64,000 nt of DNA from Actinophytocola sp044466355 (GCF_044466355.1 NZ_JBITMQ010000005.1:248001-312000), one strand, 5' to 3'; counted from the stretch's first letter, positions 8,561-18,966 are shown. Numbers and translations are program-made. The notes: generated by a model from the sequence alone, not told the origin.

Positions 8561-10077
8561 AACGCCACCAGCGGGCCGCCGGTGATGAACTCGTAGGCGA
8601 AGTTCACGAAGAAGAACCCGAAGAACAGCACGTTCAGCACCAGGATCACGTAGTGCCACGGCCGGGGCCTGGCCGCCCTGGGCAGCCGGGAGTTCAGGTA
8701 CATCAACGCGAACGGGAACATCAGGGCGCCGAAGTTCGACATGTTCGCGGAGATCTGCACCAGCTCGACGGGGAGCGCGAGGTGCAGCGCGGCCGCGATC
8801 ACGACCAGCACCACCAGCATGTACGGGTAGTAGAACTTGCGGGGATCGCCTTCCAGCCTCCGGCGCAGCCGGGGGCTGGTGGCGTGCGCGGCGTCGGTGA
8901 AGTTGCGGACCAGCGCCTCGAAGATGCCGAGCTGCGTGGAGAACAGCACCAGCACGCCGACGACGAGCATCAGGTAGAACATGCCCTGGCCGTAGTCCGC
9001 GCCGAGGTGCTCCGCGGTGAACGTCGGCACGTTCGCGGTCGTCGGGGTCTCGCCGCTGGTGGCCACGACGTGTGCCATGAGGATCGTCGGCAGCAGCATG
9101 CCGATCATCGCGCCGCCGAAGAACACCAGCCACAGGTCGATCATCAGCAGCCGGTACCACCGCCGCCAGCGGGACGTGTTCTCCGGCGTGTCCGGGAACG
9201 TCACGCCGACGGCACGCACCTCCTGCTGCGTGCCGCGCATGCCGGACAGGAACCCGACGCGCGAGCCCATGCCGTAGCCCTTGTCGCGGTAGTGGTTCAT
9301 CGCGTACCAGTTCAGCCCGGACGCGAGTGCCGTGAAGCCGGCCAGTGCGCCGAGCGTGGTCGCCGTGATGCCTTCCGGGGGAGCGGCCGGGGTGACGAGG
9401 CCGCGCACGCCCTCCCACCAGACCGACCACGGCACGACCACCAGGCACACCACGACCAGCACCACGAGCAGCGTGCCGACCAGCACCCAGTTGGCGAGTT
9501 CGAGGGTGCGGGACACCTTGCGCGCCAACGCGGTGATGACGAAGACGGCCAGCAGCAGTCCGATCGCGAGCAGGCGCACCCACTCGATCTCGTCCGGACG
9601 GTGGGTTCTGCCGGTGATCAACGCGAACAGTCCCTGCCCCGCGCCCGCGGCCCATCCGCCGAAGATGAACGCGAAGTAGAACGCGATGAGGGAGAACGGC
9701 ACCCACAGCTTCCAGCCGGGCGGCACGCGTCCGAACCCGACGACCGGCACCTCGCCGGTCGCGGTGACATACCGTGCGCACTCGACGTTGTAGAACGTCT
9801 GCAGAATGGCGGAAACGGTGATGACCCACCCGACGCCGACGAACCCGAACTCGCCGATGGCGCCCGGTCCGAGCAGCCACTCGCCGCTGCCGATGGAAAT
9901 GCCGAGCGCGATCAGGCTCGGCCCGATGACGAACTGGACGATCTGCCGGCCCCCGAGCCGGCGGGTCTTGAAGACTTCTTCCGGTTCCGGCAGGTCAGCC
10001 ACACTGAGCGGGGGGCGGCTGACGCCGAGTGGATATTCGGTGGACTGAGAAGAGCGTTCATCGACATCTTTGGCCAT
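8557..10077 (-). CDS. Nramp-family transporter with a divergent TM1 motif
   Basis: A 506-residue polytopic protein with about eleven hydrophobic segments and the overall Nramp layout. In classical Nramp Mn/Fe transporters TM1 holds DPGN and TM6 an MPH-type motif. Here the TM1 stretch reads GPSLIALGISIGSGEWLLGP and the TM6 region GFTALASGLNWYAMNHYRDK, so the standard metal-coordinating Asp/Asn pair is absent. This matches a divergent actinobacterial/planctomycete clade annotated as Nramp-like, whose substrate is uncertain. The upstream 97 nt hold two inverted repeats. The gene stands alone, convergent with the small membrane protein. Transporter assignment is good; metal specificity is not supported. 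Confidence 0.8.
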   Translation of the reverse strand: MAKDVDERSSQSTEYPLGVSRPPLSVADLPEPEEVFKTRRLGGRQIVQFVIGPSLIALGISIGSGEWLLGPGAIGEFGFVGVGWVITVSAILQTFYNVECARYVTATGEVPVVGFGRVPPGWKLWVPFSLIAFYFAFIFGGWAAGAGQGLFALITGRTHRPDEIEWVRLLAIGLLLAVFVITALARKVSRTLELANWVLVGTLLVVLVVVCLVVVPWSVWWEGVRGLVTPAAPPEGITATTLGALAGFTALASGLNWYAMNHYRDKGYGMGSRVGFLSGMRGTQQEVRAVGVTFPDTPENTSRWRRWYRLLMIDLWLVFFGGAMIGMLLPTILMAHVVATSGETPTTANVPTFTAEHLGADYGQGMFYLMLVVGVLVLFSTQLGIFEALVRNFTDAAHATSPRLRRRLEGDPRKFYYPYMLVVLVVIAAALHLALPVELVQISANMSNFGALMFPFALMYLNSRLPRAARPRPWHYVILVLNVLFFGFFFVNFAYEFITGGPLVAF

Positions 10078-10123
10078 GACGACCTCCTCAGTCTGATTTA
10101 GCGCACGACGACAGTTCCGTCAA

Positions 10124-10140
10124 TTGTCCTTTGCGGACAA
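10124..10140. promoter_or_regulatory. Inverted repeat operator candidate upstream of the Nramp-like gene
   Basis: TTGTCC and GGACAA flank a 5-nt spacer, centred 55 nt before the Nramp-like ATG at 10077. This is a plausible repressor site in that promoter. I cannot name the regulator. Confidence 0.45.
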
Positions 10141-10149
10141 CGGAAATGT

Positions 10150-10164
10150 GTTCGCCATGCGAAC
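10150..10164 (-). terminator. Short hairpin downstream of the VOC gene
   Basis: GTTCGC-CAT-GCGAAC forms a perfect 6-bp stem with a 3-nt loop, 10 nt after the VOC stop on the minus strand. It may terminate the VOC transcript or be a second operator for the Nramp-like gene. Confidence 0.4.
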
Positions 10165-10174
10165 AGACGGGAGG

Positions 10175-10531
10175 TCAGTCCGTGGGCTCCGGGTCGGTCT
10201 GGTCGAAGATGTGGACGGCGTTGCCCGAGGGGTCCTGGAACGACACCGTGCGGCCGCCGGGCACCTCCTCGACGTCACCGAGCCACGTGAAGTCCGGGTG
10301 GTCGGTCATGAACTTGTCCACGCTCTCGACGCCGAAGAAGCCACCGGCCCTCCACTTCGGACCGTCGTCCGGCGGCTGGACCAACATCAACTCGATCTCC
10401 GAGTCGGGGAGGCGGAACGCGGCGGTGGTCTTGCCCTCGCGCCACGACTCGTCGAGGCCGAGCTCGTCGCGGTAGAAGGCCACCGCCGCCTCGAGGTCGG
10501 GCACGGGCTGGAACAGGAACGTCAGCTTCAT
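10175..10531 (-). CDS. VOC (glyoxalase/bleomycin-resistance fold) protein
   Basis: A 118-residue protein starting at the ATG at 10531 (MKLTFLFQPVPDLEAAVAFY). The beta-alpha-beta-beta-beta pattern of the vicinal oxygen chelate fold is clear: AAVAFYRDELGLDESW, IELMLVQP, and the closing SFQDPSGNAVHIFDQ. Proteins of this size act as metal-dependent lyases/dioxygenases or as drug-sequestering dimers; the substrate is unknown. It is divergent from a TetR-family gene, with a perfect inverted repeat 8 nt upstream of its start, so that regulator very likely represses it. A longer reading to 10747 overlaps the TetR gene and is rejected. Confidence 0.85.
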   Translation of the reverse strand: MKLTFLFQPVPDLEAAVAFYRDELGLDESWREGKTTAAFRLPDSEIELMLVQPPDDGPKWRAGGFFGVESVDKFMTDHPDFTWLGDVEEVPGGRTVSFQDPSGNAVHIFDQTDPEPTD

Positions 10532-10539
10532 GGGACGGA

Positions 10540-10556
10540 CCGTAATCCGATTACGG
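10540..10556. promoter_or_regulatory. TetR-type operator between the VOC and TetR genes
   Basis: CCGTAAT-CCG-ATTACGG is a perfect inverted repeat with 7-bp arms in the 55-nt divergent intergenic region. Size, symmetry and position fit a TetR/AcrR dimer controlling both genes. Confidence 0.75.
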
Positions 10557-10586
10557 TCCTCGGTCAATGAGTTACGCTGGCGCGTG

Positions 10587-11111
10587 ATGCGAGAGTGGAT
10601 TCCGGTACCGGGCACCGCGAAGGCCCGGCTGGTGGAGGCGGCCATCCACCACTTCGAGACGGCCGGGTACGACGCCGTGAACGTCACCGAGCTGGCCGCC
10701 AAGGCCGACGTCACCACTGGCTCCCTGTACCACCACTTCGAGTCCAAGCTCGGGCTCTACCTCGTGGTGCGGGAGGAGATGGAGCGGCGTGTGGTGGACC
10801 GCATGATCGGGGCGGCCGCCGCGGCCGACGGGAACGCGGCGAGCGCGGCGTTGCTCGTCGCGTTCGACGCTGCCGTGCACTTCGGGGTCTGTCGCATCCT
10901 CGCCGAGCCGCTGCCGGTGCCCCGCGAGGACCCGGTCGCCGGCGCCCTGCGTCCGCTGCTGCCCAGGCGGCTGCGTGCCGCGCCCGCCATCCTCGCCGCG
11001 TCCTGGCGTGCCGCGTTGACCGCCGTGGCCGACGGGGTGCCCAGCGCCACCGCCCGCGCGTCGCTCAGTTATCTGCTGGACGGCGCGGTTCGATCGTCGG
11101 CGCGTCGATGA
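10587..11111 (+). CDS. TetR/AcrR-family transcriptional regulator
   Basis: A 174-residue protein from the ATG at 10587 (a GTG at 10584 is also possible). The helix-turn-helix is typical: KARLVEAAIHHFETAGYDAVNVTEL, then KADVTTGSLYHHFESKLGLYLVV. The ligand-binding part is short and Ala-rich. It is divergent from a VOC-fold gene with a perfect operator between them, so it likely represses that gene and itself until a small ligand binds. The last 47 nt overlap the convergent fxsA gene. The final residues (LLDGAVRSSARR) look normal for the family, so the overlap seems genuine. Confidence 0.88.
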   Translation: MREWIPVPGTAKARLVEAAIHHFETAGYDAVNVTELAAKADVTTGSLYHHFESKLGLYLVVREEMERRVVDRMIGAAAAADGNAASAALLVAFDAAVHFGVCRILAEPLPVPREDPVAGALRPLLPRRLRAAPAILAASWRAALTAVADGVPSATARASLSYLLDGAVRSSARR

Positions 11112-11520
11112 TGATCGGGTCGTCCTCGACGACCTCGCCGTCCACCACGTCGTGACGGACCACCCCGCGGCGCGCTGCGGCGCGGGTGAGCAAACGTTTG
11201 CGGACCACGGCCCGCGTCGGCGGGAACAGGAGCAGCAGGGCCGCGACGTCCGTGAGGAACCCGGGGAACAGGACCAGTGCCGCGGCGACCCCGATCAGCA
11301 TCCCGTCCGCCATCTCCGGGCTCGGGTCACGGCGGGCCCGCAGTGCCTCGGTGAACGACGTGAGCGTGCGGGTGCCCTGCCTGCGCAGCAGCGCCACCCC
11401 CGCCATCGACACGGCGATCAGCAGCAGGATGGTCCAGAGCGCGCCCACCGCCTCGCCGACCGCGATGATCACGGCGAACTCGGCGACCACGGCGATGAGC
11501 AGCAGTGCGAAGACAGGCAT
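11065..11520 (-). CDS. fxsA: FxsA family membrane protein
   Basis: A 151-residue protein beginning at the ATG at 11520. Three or four hydrophobic segments match FxsA: ALLLIAVVAEFAVIIAVGEAVG, ALWTILLLIAVSMAGVALLRRQG with the conserved GxxLLRxQG, and MLIGVAAALVLFPGFLTDVAALLL with the family's PGF(L/I)TD motif. The C-terminus is a charged cytoplasmic tail ending in IIIDAPTIEPRRPADN. FxsA was named for an Escherichia coli protein that relieves F-plasmid exclusion of phage T7; its role in actinomycetes is unknown. It overlaps the TetR gene end by 47 nt (convergent). Confidence 0.9.
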   Translation of the reverse strand: MPVFALLLIAVVAEFAVIIAVGEAVGALWTILLLIAVSMAGVALLRRQGTRTLTSFTEALRARRDPSPEMADGMLIGVAAALVLFPGFLTDVAALLLLFPPTRAVVRKRLLTRAAARRGVVRHDVVDGEVVEDDPIIIDAPTIEPRRPADN

Positions 11521-11547
11521 ACTCGTTCAACGCACGAGCCGGTCGAA

Positions 11548-11800
11548 TCACTCCCGGGCCCTGAGCGCCTCCGTGACCAGCGGGACCCGCAGCGGCAGCC
11601 GGGCCGGCATCGCCGCGCGCGGCAGCGGCCTGCGCCAGAAGATCCGGACCGCCCACACGTTGGCGGGGAACACCGCGACGAACAGCGCCGCCGAGCCGGG
11701 TGCATGGTGCCGCCGGCATGGCCGCCACGCCGAGTTCCGCGACGCCCGGCACCCGGGTCCACAACCGGGCTCGTCTTCCCGGGTGGAGGCCATGGCGCAC
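11548..11800 (-). pseudogene. Frameshifted and N-terminally truncated DoxX-like membrane protein remnant
   Basis: Two minus-strand frames together give one DoxX-like C-terminal half. The upstream frame reads RLWTRVPGVAELGVAAMPAA and then TRLGG (about 11770-11690). The adjacent frame continues with SAALFVAVFPANVWAVRIFW and ends RLPLRVPLVTEALRARE before a stop at 11548. In intact DoxX proteins these pieces lie in one frame, following one or two N-terminal transmembrane segments that are absent here. The junction near 11690-11705 is therefore a frameshift, and the gene is also shortened at its 5' end. An 81-residue reading from the ATG at 11793 exists, but its first 30 residues have no membrane-protein character and probably are not expressed. 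Confidence 0.65.
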
Positions 11801-11829
11801 CCTGATCGACAGATCTTCTACATAACCTT

Positions 11830-11845
11830 GACGATGATCAGCGTC
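11830..11845. promoter_or_regulatory. Imperfect palindrome in the box operon promoter
   Basis: GACGATGATCAGCGTC is palindromic apart from one mismatched pair around a TGATCA core, and ends 18 nt before the boxC ATG. Flanking CTACAT and ATGTAG add partial outer symmetry. It could bind a repressor of the benzoate operon. The TGCA-type BoxR operator described in proteobacteria is not seen. Confidence 0.35.
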
Positions 11846-11863
11846 GATGTAGAGAATGGGTGA

Positions 11864-13440
<1,577 letters not shown>

Positions 13441-13444
<4 letters not shown>

Positions 13445-14862
13445 CCACCTCGATCAACTACGAGGACAAGATCCCCAACAACGTCGACCTGTCGTCGGAC
13501 CGCAGGTTGCAGCGGGCGTTGGAGGGCTGGCAGCCGAAGTTCATGAACTGGTGGGGCGAGATGGGCCCCACGCTGGCGACGCAGGGGGTCTACCTGCGCA
13601 CCGCCGTCAGCGTCGGCCGCGACGGCTGGGCGCACTTCGACCACGTGCACGTGCCGGACTACCGCTGGGGCATCTTCCTCGCCGAGCGCGACCCCGGCCG
13701 CACCATCGCGTTCGGCGAGCACATGGGCGAACCCGCGTGGCAGCAGGTGCCCGGTGAGTACCGGGCGGACCTGCAGCGGTTGATCGTCATCCAGGGCGAC
13801 ACCGAACCCGCGTCGGTGGAACAGCAGAAGCTCCTCGGCCTCACCGCGCCGTCGCTGTACGACCTGCGGAACCTGTTCCAGGTCAACGTGGAGGAGGGCC
13901 GCCACCTGTGGGCGATGGTCTACCTGCTGCACGCCTACTTCGGCAAGGAGGGCCGTGAGGAAGCGGAGGGCCTGTTGCTGCGCAACTCCGGCAGCCCCGA
14001 CTCGCCGCGCATCCTCGGCGCCTTCAACGAGGAGACCGCCGACTGGCTGGCCTTCTACATGTTCACGTACTTCACCGACCGCGACGGCAAGTACCAGCTC
14101 GGCACGCTCAAGGAGTCCGCGTTCGACCCGCTGTCACGCACCTGCGAGTTCATGCTCAAGGAAGAAGCCCACCACATGTTCGTCGGCACGACCGGTGTGG
14201 ACCGCGTGGTGGAACGCAGTGCCGAGCTGATCCGCGAGCACGACACCCTCGACATCGGCCCGTGCGGCGGCATCCCGCTCGACATCATCCAGAAGTACAT
14301 CAACTTCCACTACACGGTGTCGCTCGACCTGTTCGGCAGCGAGACCTCCACCAACGCCGCCAACTACTTCACGGCCGGGCTGAAGGGGCGCTGGCAGGAG
14401 ACCCGTCGCAAGGACGACCACAAGCTCACCGAGGACGGTGTCTTCCTGGACAAGCCGACCGCGGACGGCACGTGGACGTCCGATGAGCTGCCCGCGCTGC
14501 TGGCGCTGAACCTGGACCTGCGCGGCGAGTACATCGCCGACTGCGAGACCGGCATCAAGCGCTGGAACCGGATCCTGGAGAACGCGGAGATCGGCTACCG
14601 GTTCGCGCTGCCGCACCCGGGGTTCAACCGGTCCGTCGGGGTCAGCGCCGGCCACCACGTCACCCCGGACGGCACCATCGTCGACGAGGCGACCTGGCAG
14701 GCCGCCAGGCACAGGTGGCTCCCCACCAGCGAGGACCTCGCGTTCGTCCGGTCGTTGATGCGTCCGGTCTACGAACGAGGCAAAATCGCGAGCTGGGTGG
14801 CACCGCCACGCAACGGCATCAACGGCAAGCCGTTCGACTACACCTACGTCTACCTCGCCTGA
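13441..14862 (+). CDS. boxB: Benzoyl-CoA 2,3-epoxidase, di-iron subunit
   Basis: A 473-residue protein from a GTG start within the GTGA overlap with boxC. BoxB is the class I di-iron oxygenase that forms benzoyl-CoA 2,3-epoxide with O2 and electrons from BoxA. The opening TTSINYEDKIPNNVDLSSDR is characteristic. Metal-site helices are visible: NVEEGRHLWAMVYLLHAYFG (EGRH), DWLAFYMFTYFTDRDG, and FMLKEEAHHMFVG with the ExxH ligands. The C-terminus (RNGINGKPFDYTYVYLA) is also typical. Length matches proteobacterial BoxB. No boxA reductase gene is present nearby, so electrons must come from elsewhere. Translational coupling to boxC implies equimolar production. Confidence 0.95.
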
Positions 14863-14873
14863 GGCGGTCCACG

Positions 14874-16439
14874 ATGACAGCTCCTGCCGGCTTCAACGCC
14901 ACCGACTGGTTACTCCACCGCCACGTGCGGGACGGCGACGGCGACCGGACCGCCGTCGTGTGCGGCGACCGCACCCTGACCTACGCGGAACTGTCCGACG
15001 AGACCCGGCGGGTGGCCGCCGGTTTCCGCGCGCTGGGGCTGCGCCCGGAGGAGCGGGTCATGCTGTGCATGGCCGACGGCGTGGAACTGCTCACCGGCAT
15101 CCTCGGCGCCATGCACATGGGTGCCGTGCCCGTGCCCGTCTCGACCATGGTCACCGGCCCCGAGCTGGCCAGCGTGCTCGCCGACTCCCGTGCCCGGATC
15201 CTGTGCGTGTCAGGAGAGTTCGTCGACGCGGCGCGGGTCGCACTGGCCGTCGCCACCGAGGTCACGCAGGTGGTCGTGGACGGCGACGCGGACCTGCCCG
15301 GCGTGGCGTGGTCGACGCTGCGTGCCGCGGGGGAGCGCGCCGAGCTGTACCCGACCTGGGAGGACTCGCCCGCGTTCTGGCTCTACACGTCCGGCACCAC
15401 CGGCAAACCGAAGGGCGCCATGCACCGGCATGGCAGCGTCCGGGACGTCGCCATGCTGTACGGACAGGGCGTGCTCGGTGTGGCTCCTGGCGACCGGACA
15501 CTGTCGGTGCCGAAGCTGTTCTTCGCCTACGGGCTGGGGAACTCGGCGTTCTTCCCGCTGTCGGCGGGTGCCACGACGGTCCTCGAACGGGCCCGCCCCA
15601 CCCCGGCGGGCATCGCGGAACGGGTGCGGGCGACCGCGCCGACGTTGTTCTTCGGCGTGCCCACGTTCTACTCGGCGCTGCTGAACTCCGACATCCCCGA
15701 GGACACGTTCTCCTCGGTGCGCCAAGGGATCTCGGCCGGGGAGCCGTTGCCTCCCGTGCTGTACCACCGGTTCCGCGAGCGGTTCGGCGTGGAGATCCTC
15801 GACGGGCTCGGCTCCACCGAGGCACTGCACATCTTCCTGTCGAACCGGCCGGGCGCCGTGCACCCCGGTTCGTCCGGCACACCGGTCGACGGCTACCGCG
15901 TGGAGATCCGCGACGACCAGGGCACGCCCGTCACCGCGACCGGGGAGCCGGGCGACCTGTTCCTGTCCGGTCCGTCGGTGGCGACGGGGTACTGGTGCCG
16001 CACGGCGACCACGCGTGCGGTGTTCCAGGGCGAGTGGCTGCGGACCGGGGACACGTACGTGCGCAACGAGGACGGCACCTACACCTGCCTCGGCCGGTCG
16101 AACGACATGCTGAAGGCGGGCGGCATCTGGGTGTCCCCGGCGGAGGTCGAGGAGCGGCTGCTCGAACACCCGGACGTGGCCGAGGCCGCGGTCGTCGCGC
16201 GCCGCGACGAGGAGGGGCTGGACAAACCGGTCGCCTGCGTGGTCCCGGTGTCCGGGCACACGGTCGACGCCGACGCGCTGGTCACGTGGTGCCGCGAGGG
16301 CCTCGCCGCCTACAAGCGGCCGCGTGCCGTGGTCAGCATGGCCGAGCTGCCGAAGACCGCGACCGGCAAGATCCGCAGGAACGTGCTGCGTGAGCTGGTG
16401 GCGGCGGAACCGGCGACCCCGACCTCGGTTCTCAGCTGA
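14874..16439 (+). CDS. Benzoate-CoA ligase family protein
   Basis: A 521-residue AMP-forming acyl/aryl-CoA ligase. The ATG at 14874 lies 11 nt after boxB. Motifs: LYTSGTTGKPKGAMHRHGS (phosphate loop), FFGVPTFYSALL, LDGLGSTEALHIFLSN (A5), WLRTGDTYV (A7), and the C-terminal hinge GRSNDMLKAGGIWVSPAEVE with catalytic Lys in KTATGKIRRNVL. The short LGSTE stretch and the substrate loop resemble benzoate/aryl-CoA ligases rather than fatty acid ligases. Together with boxC and boxB it would make and then epoxidise benzoyl-CoA. The stop codon overlaps the ATG of the following amidohydrolase (TGATG). Confidence 0.92.
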   Translation: MTAPAGFNATDWLLHRHVRDGDGDRTAVVCGDRTLTYAELSDETRRVAAGFRALGLRPEERVMLCMADGVELLTGILGAMHMGAVPVPVSTMVTGPELASVLADSRARILCVSGEFVDAARVALAVATEVTQVVVDGDADLPGVAWSTLRAAGERAELYPTWEDSPAFWLYTSGTTGKPKGAMHRHGSVRDVAMLYGQGVLGVAPGDRTLSVPKLFFAYGLGNSAFFPLSAGATTVLERARPTPAGIAERVRATAPTLFFGVPTFYSALLNSDIPEDTFSSVRQGISAGEPLPPVLYHRFRERFGVEILDGLGSTEALHIFLSNRPGAVHPGSSGTPVDGYRVEIRDDQGTPVTATGEPGDLFLSGPSVATGYWCRTATTRAVFQGEWLRTGDTYVRNEDGTYTCLGRSNDMLKAGGIWVSPAEVEERLLEHPDVAEAAVVARRDEEGLDKPVACVVPVSGHTVDADALVTWCREGLAAYKRPRAVVSMAELPKTATGKIRRNVLRELVAAEPATPTSVLS

Positions 16440-17296
16440 TGCTCGACGGGATGCCGCTGGTCGACGCGCACGTGCACGCGCCGCGTCTCGCCACGCTGAA
16501 ACCGGCGTGGCGGGAGTGGGCCGCGCGGTTCGCCGGGCGCTACGACTGGCGGTCGGCGTACGACGACGACGGCGTGCCCGTGCCCGCGCGGCTCGACGCG
16601 TTGTTCGAGCGTGAGGGCGTGGACCGGGCGCTGCTGTTCTGCGAGTACAGCCCGCGCGCGACCGGTGTGCAGCCCATCGAGGACAACCTGCCGCTGGTCG
16701 AGCACAACCCGGAGCGGTTCCGCCTGGTGGCGAACGTGAACCCGCACCTGCACCACCCGCTCGCGTCCGAGGTGGAACGGCAACTGGACCTCGGCGCGGT
16801 CGCGTTGAAGGTCCATCCGGTGCACGGCGGCTTCGACCCCGGCGACAAGGAGCTGTACGCGGCCTACCACGTGTGCGCCGACCGCGGCGTGCCGGTGATC
16901 GTCCACACGGGATCGTCGAGCTTTCCCGGTTCCCGCGCCCGTTTCGGCGACCCGGCGCTGATGCTGGACCCGGTCGACGACTTCCCCGACGTGAACTTCG
17001 TGTTCGCGCACGGCGGTCGCGGGTGGTGGTACGACACGGCGGCGTTCCTCGCGCAGTCCAAGCCGAACGTGTGGCTCGACATCGCGGGCCTGCCGCCCGC
17101 GAAGCTGCCGGAGTACTACGCCCGCGTCGACCTGGTCCGCCTCGCGTCCCGGATGGTGTTCGGCACCGACTGGCCGGGCATCCCCGGGGTCGCGCACAAC
17201 GCCCGCGCGCTCGCCGCGCTCGGGTGGTCGGGGGAGGTGCTTCGCGGCGTGCTGTCGGGGAACGCCGCGAAGCTCTTCCCCGGACTGGACATCTGA
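16439..17296 (+). CDS. Amidohydrolase-2 family metal-dependent hydrolase/decarboxylase in the box operon
   Basis: A 285-residue TIM-barrel protein of the ACMSD-like Amidohydrolase_2 family. Metal-ligand landmarks are LVDAHVHAP (HxH), VIVHTGSSS (His), NFVFAHGGRG (His) and FGTDWPG (Asp). The substrate-side segment KVHPVHGGFDPG carries the usual internal Lys/His. Members hydrolyse or decarboxylate small acids. The gene starts inside the stop of the CoA ligase gene (TGATG), so translation is coupled and it should work with benzoate metabolism, perhaps releasing benzoate from a precursor or handling a ring-cleavage product. No such step is part of the standard Box pathway, so its exact job is open. 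Confidence 0.85.
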   Translation: MLDGMPLVDAHVHAPRLATLKPAWREWAARFAGRYDWRSAYDDDGVPVPARLDALFEREGVDRALLFCEYSPRATGVQPIEDNLPLVEHNPERFRLVANVNPHLHHPLASEVERQLDLGAVALKVHPVHGGFDPGDKELYAAYHVCADRGVPVIVHTGSSSFPGSRARFGDPALMLDPVDDFPDVNFVFAHGGRGWWYDTAAFLAQSKPNVWLDIAGLPPAKLPEYYARVDLVRLASRMVFGTDWPGIPGVAHNARALAALGWSGEVLRGVLSGNAAKLFPGLDI

Positions 17297-17352
17297 GCGC
17301 GATTTGTCTCGTTCGCCCACGCGGGTGTCCCGGGCTCTGTTACACATCGACC

Positions 17353-18960
17353 GTGGATGTCGACAAGCCGGTCTCCGCCCGGACCGCCGTCGCCGTCGGA
17401 CTGGGGCTTGCCGGGGTCGCGGCGCTGGTCGTGTCGTGGTTCATCGACGACCTCGCCGAACCCGCGCTCCCCGCGTGGCTGACCTGGCTCGGCACGGTCG
17501 CCGTGGCCGTGGCGCTCCTGACGGTCGTGCGGAGCCAGCTCGCCGCGCACGCCGTCGTCGCGGCGCTGCTGGGCGTTGCCGTGACCGGGCTGGCCGTGTG
17601 GGGGTTCGCCGACCAGTACGGCCGCGGCTACCCCGGCACCTCGACGGTCGTGGCCGCGGTCGGCGGGCTCGCGGTGACGACGACGGCGTTGATGGCGTTG
17701 CGTTTCCGCCCGGAACACGGGTGGCGACCGAAGTCCGTCGTGGTCGCCGCGGTCGCGTTCCTGCTGGTACCGGCGGTCGCGGCGCCGGTCGCGCTCGCGG
17801 TGCCGGACCTGGCTCTCGAGACGACCACCGCGCCTGCCGTCGCGGCGCCCGCGGTGCCCGGGTCGGTGTCGGAGGTCGCGTGGTCCGCCGAGTTCGACGA
17901 GCGGGTGCACGAGGTGGTGGCCGCGGGCGCGGGTGTGGTGCTGCTGCTCGACGACGGTGTGGTGGCGCTCGACGGGGAGACGGGCGAGGTCCGGTGGCGG
18001 CGGTCCAGGCCGGGCACGGAGGCGCTGAGGATCGACGCGAGCCCGGACGGGGCGACGGTGGTGACGCAGTTCCAGCCCCACGACCGGCCCACGCTGCGAC
18101 GGGAGTTCCTCGACGCGTTCACCGGTGAGCTGAGGTTCGCCACGAACCACCTCGACGCGCGTTCCCGGTACGGGCCACGCGGCCTGGACACCCGGCTGAC
18201 CGACACCTCCTATGTCGGGGTCGCCGAGGACGGGGTCACCGGCTACTCGCTCACCGACGGCGCACGCCTGTTCCGCTATGCCCCGCCCGCGGGCTGCCGG
18301 GCGGATGTGCGGCCGGGCGCCCACTTCGTCGTCGGCCCCGGGACGTTGCTGACGCTGGACTGCGGCGACGAGTTCCGGTTCGTGCTGGTGGACGGCACGA
18401 CCGGTGAGGTGCGGTGGGATCGCGCGATCACGACACCGGCCGGCGCCCGGCTCGCGCCCGATCGCACGTCCGTCGCCGTGCAGGCGACCATCCCCGGTGA
18501 ACGGGGCAACCACGTCGTGCTCGACGTGGCGACGGGCGACGCCCGCCCGTTCACGGCGGAGGAGGTGGAGGAGCTGCCGGGCGCCGGGGTCGCCGTCGTG
18601 CGGTCGGGCGAGGAGTCCCTGCTCGTCGACGTGACCACCGGCGAGACGCTGACCAGCGACGAGACCTTCCTCGAATGCGTGACCGACCACCGGAGCGCGC
18701 ACCTGGCATCGGGCCCGGTGTGCGTGGATCCGGTGCGCCGGGACGACGACCACGACCCGATTACCCAGACCGCCCGGGCACGACTGGCGTTCGGCACGTA
18801 CGCGGCGCCTGCGCTGCGGCGCGTGGACGGCACGTTCGACCTGGGCCCCCACCAGTCCGTGCACGACGTCGTCACGGTCGCCGCGCCGGGCGCGGTCGTG
18901 GCCGCCGCCCTCCAGGAGCCCGACGTGGGCGGCACGACCTGGGTCGTCGGTCTGCGGTGA
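17353..18960 (+). CDS. Membrane protein with N-terminal helices and an extracytoplasmic PQQ-type beta-propeller
   Basis: A 535-residue protein from a GTG at 17353. The first 170 residues hold four or five transmembrane helices (AVAVGLGLAGVAALVVSWFI, LGTVAVAVALLTVV, VVAALLGVAVTGLAVWGFA, VVAAVAFLLVPAVAAPVALA). The remainder is a repeat domain with blades of the PQQ-enzyme type: VVALDGETGEVRWRR, DAFTGELRF, LVDGTTGEVRWDRAI and LVDVTTGETL. Many actinobacteria have such propeller proteins of unknown function, probably scaffolds. No catalytic motif is visible. It starts 56 nt after the amidohydrolase and converges on the methyltransferase gene with a 6-nt gap. Confidence 0.75.
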   Translation: MDVDKPVSARTAVAVGLGLAGVAALVVSWFIDDLAEPALPAWLTWLGTVAVAVALLTVVRSQLAAHAVVAALLGVAVTGLAVWGFADQYGRGYPGTSTVVAAVGGLAVTTTALMALRFRPEHGWRPKSVVVAAVAFLLVPAVAAPVALAVPDLALETTTAPAVAAPAVPGSVSEVAWSAEFDERVHEVVAAGAGVVLLLDDGVVALDGETGEVRWRRSRPGTEALRIDASPDGATVVTQFQPHDRPTLRREFLDAFTGELRFATNHLDARSRYGPRGLDTRLTDTSYVGVAEDGVTGYSLTDGARLFRYAPPAGCRADVRPGAHFVVGPGTLLTLDCGDEFRFVLVDGTTGEVRWDRAITTPAGARLAPDRTSVAVQATIPGERGNHVVLDVATGDARPFTAEEVEELPGAGVAVVRSGEESLLVDVTTGETLTSDETFLECVTDHRSAHLASGPVCVDPVRRDDDHDPITQTARARLAFGTYAAPALRRVDGTFDLGPHQSVHDVVTVAAPGAVVAAALQEPDVGGTTWVVGLR

Positions 18961-18966
18961 CGCCTG

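Noticed and set aside
7169..9880. A 903-codon minus-strand open frame across the peptidase and Nramp-like genes
   Set aside because: It crosses two real genes on different strands and has no motif of its own.
10532..10747. Longer N-terminus for the VOC protein
   Set aside because: The extension runs through the operator and the divergent TetR gene and has no VOC similarity.
11548..11793. An intact 81-residue protein in the DoxX remnant
   Set aside because: The first 30 residues do not resemble DoxX, whereas the missing DoxX part is readable in the neighbouring frame, so a frameshifted pseudogene explains it better.
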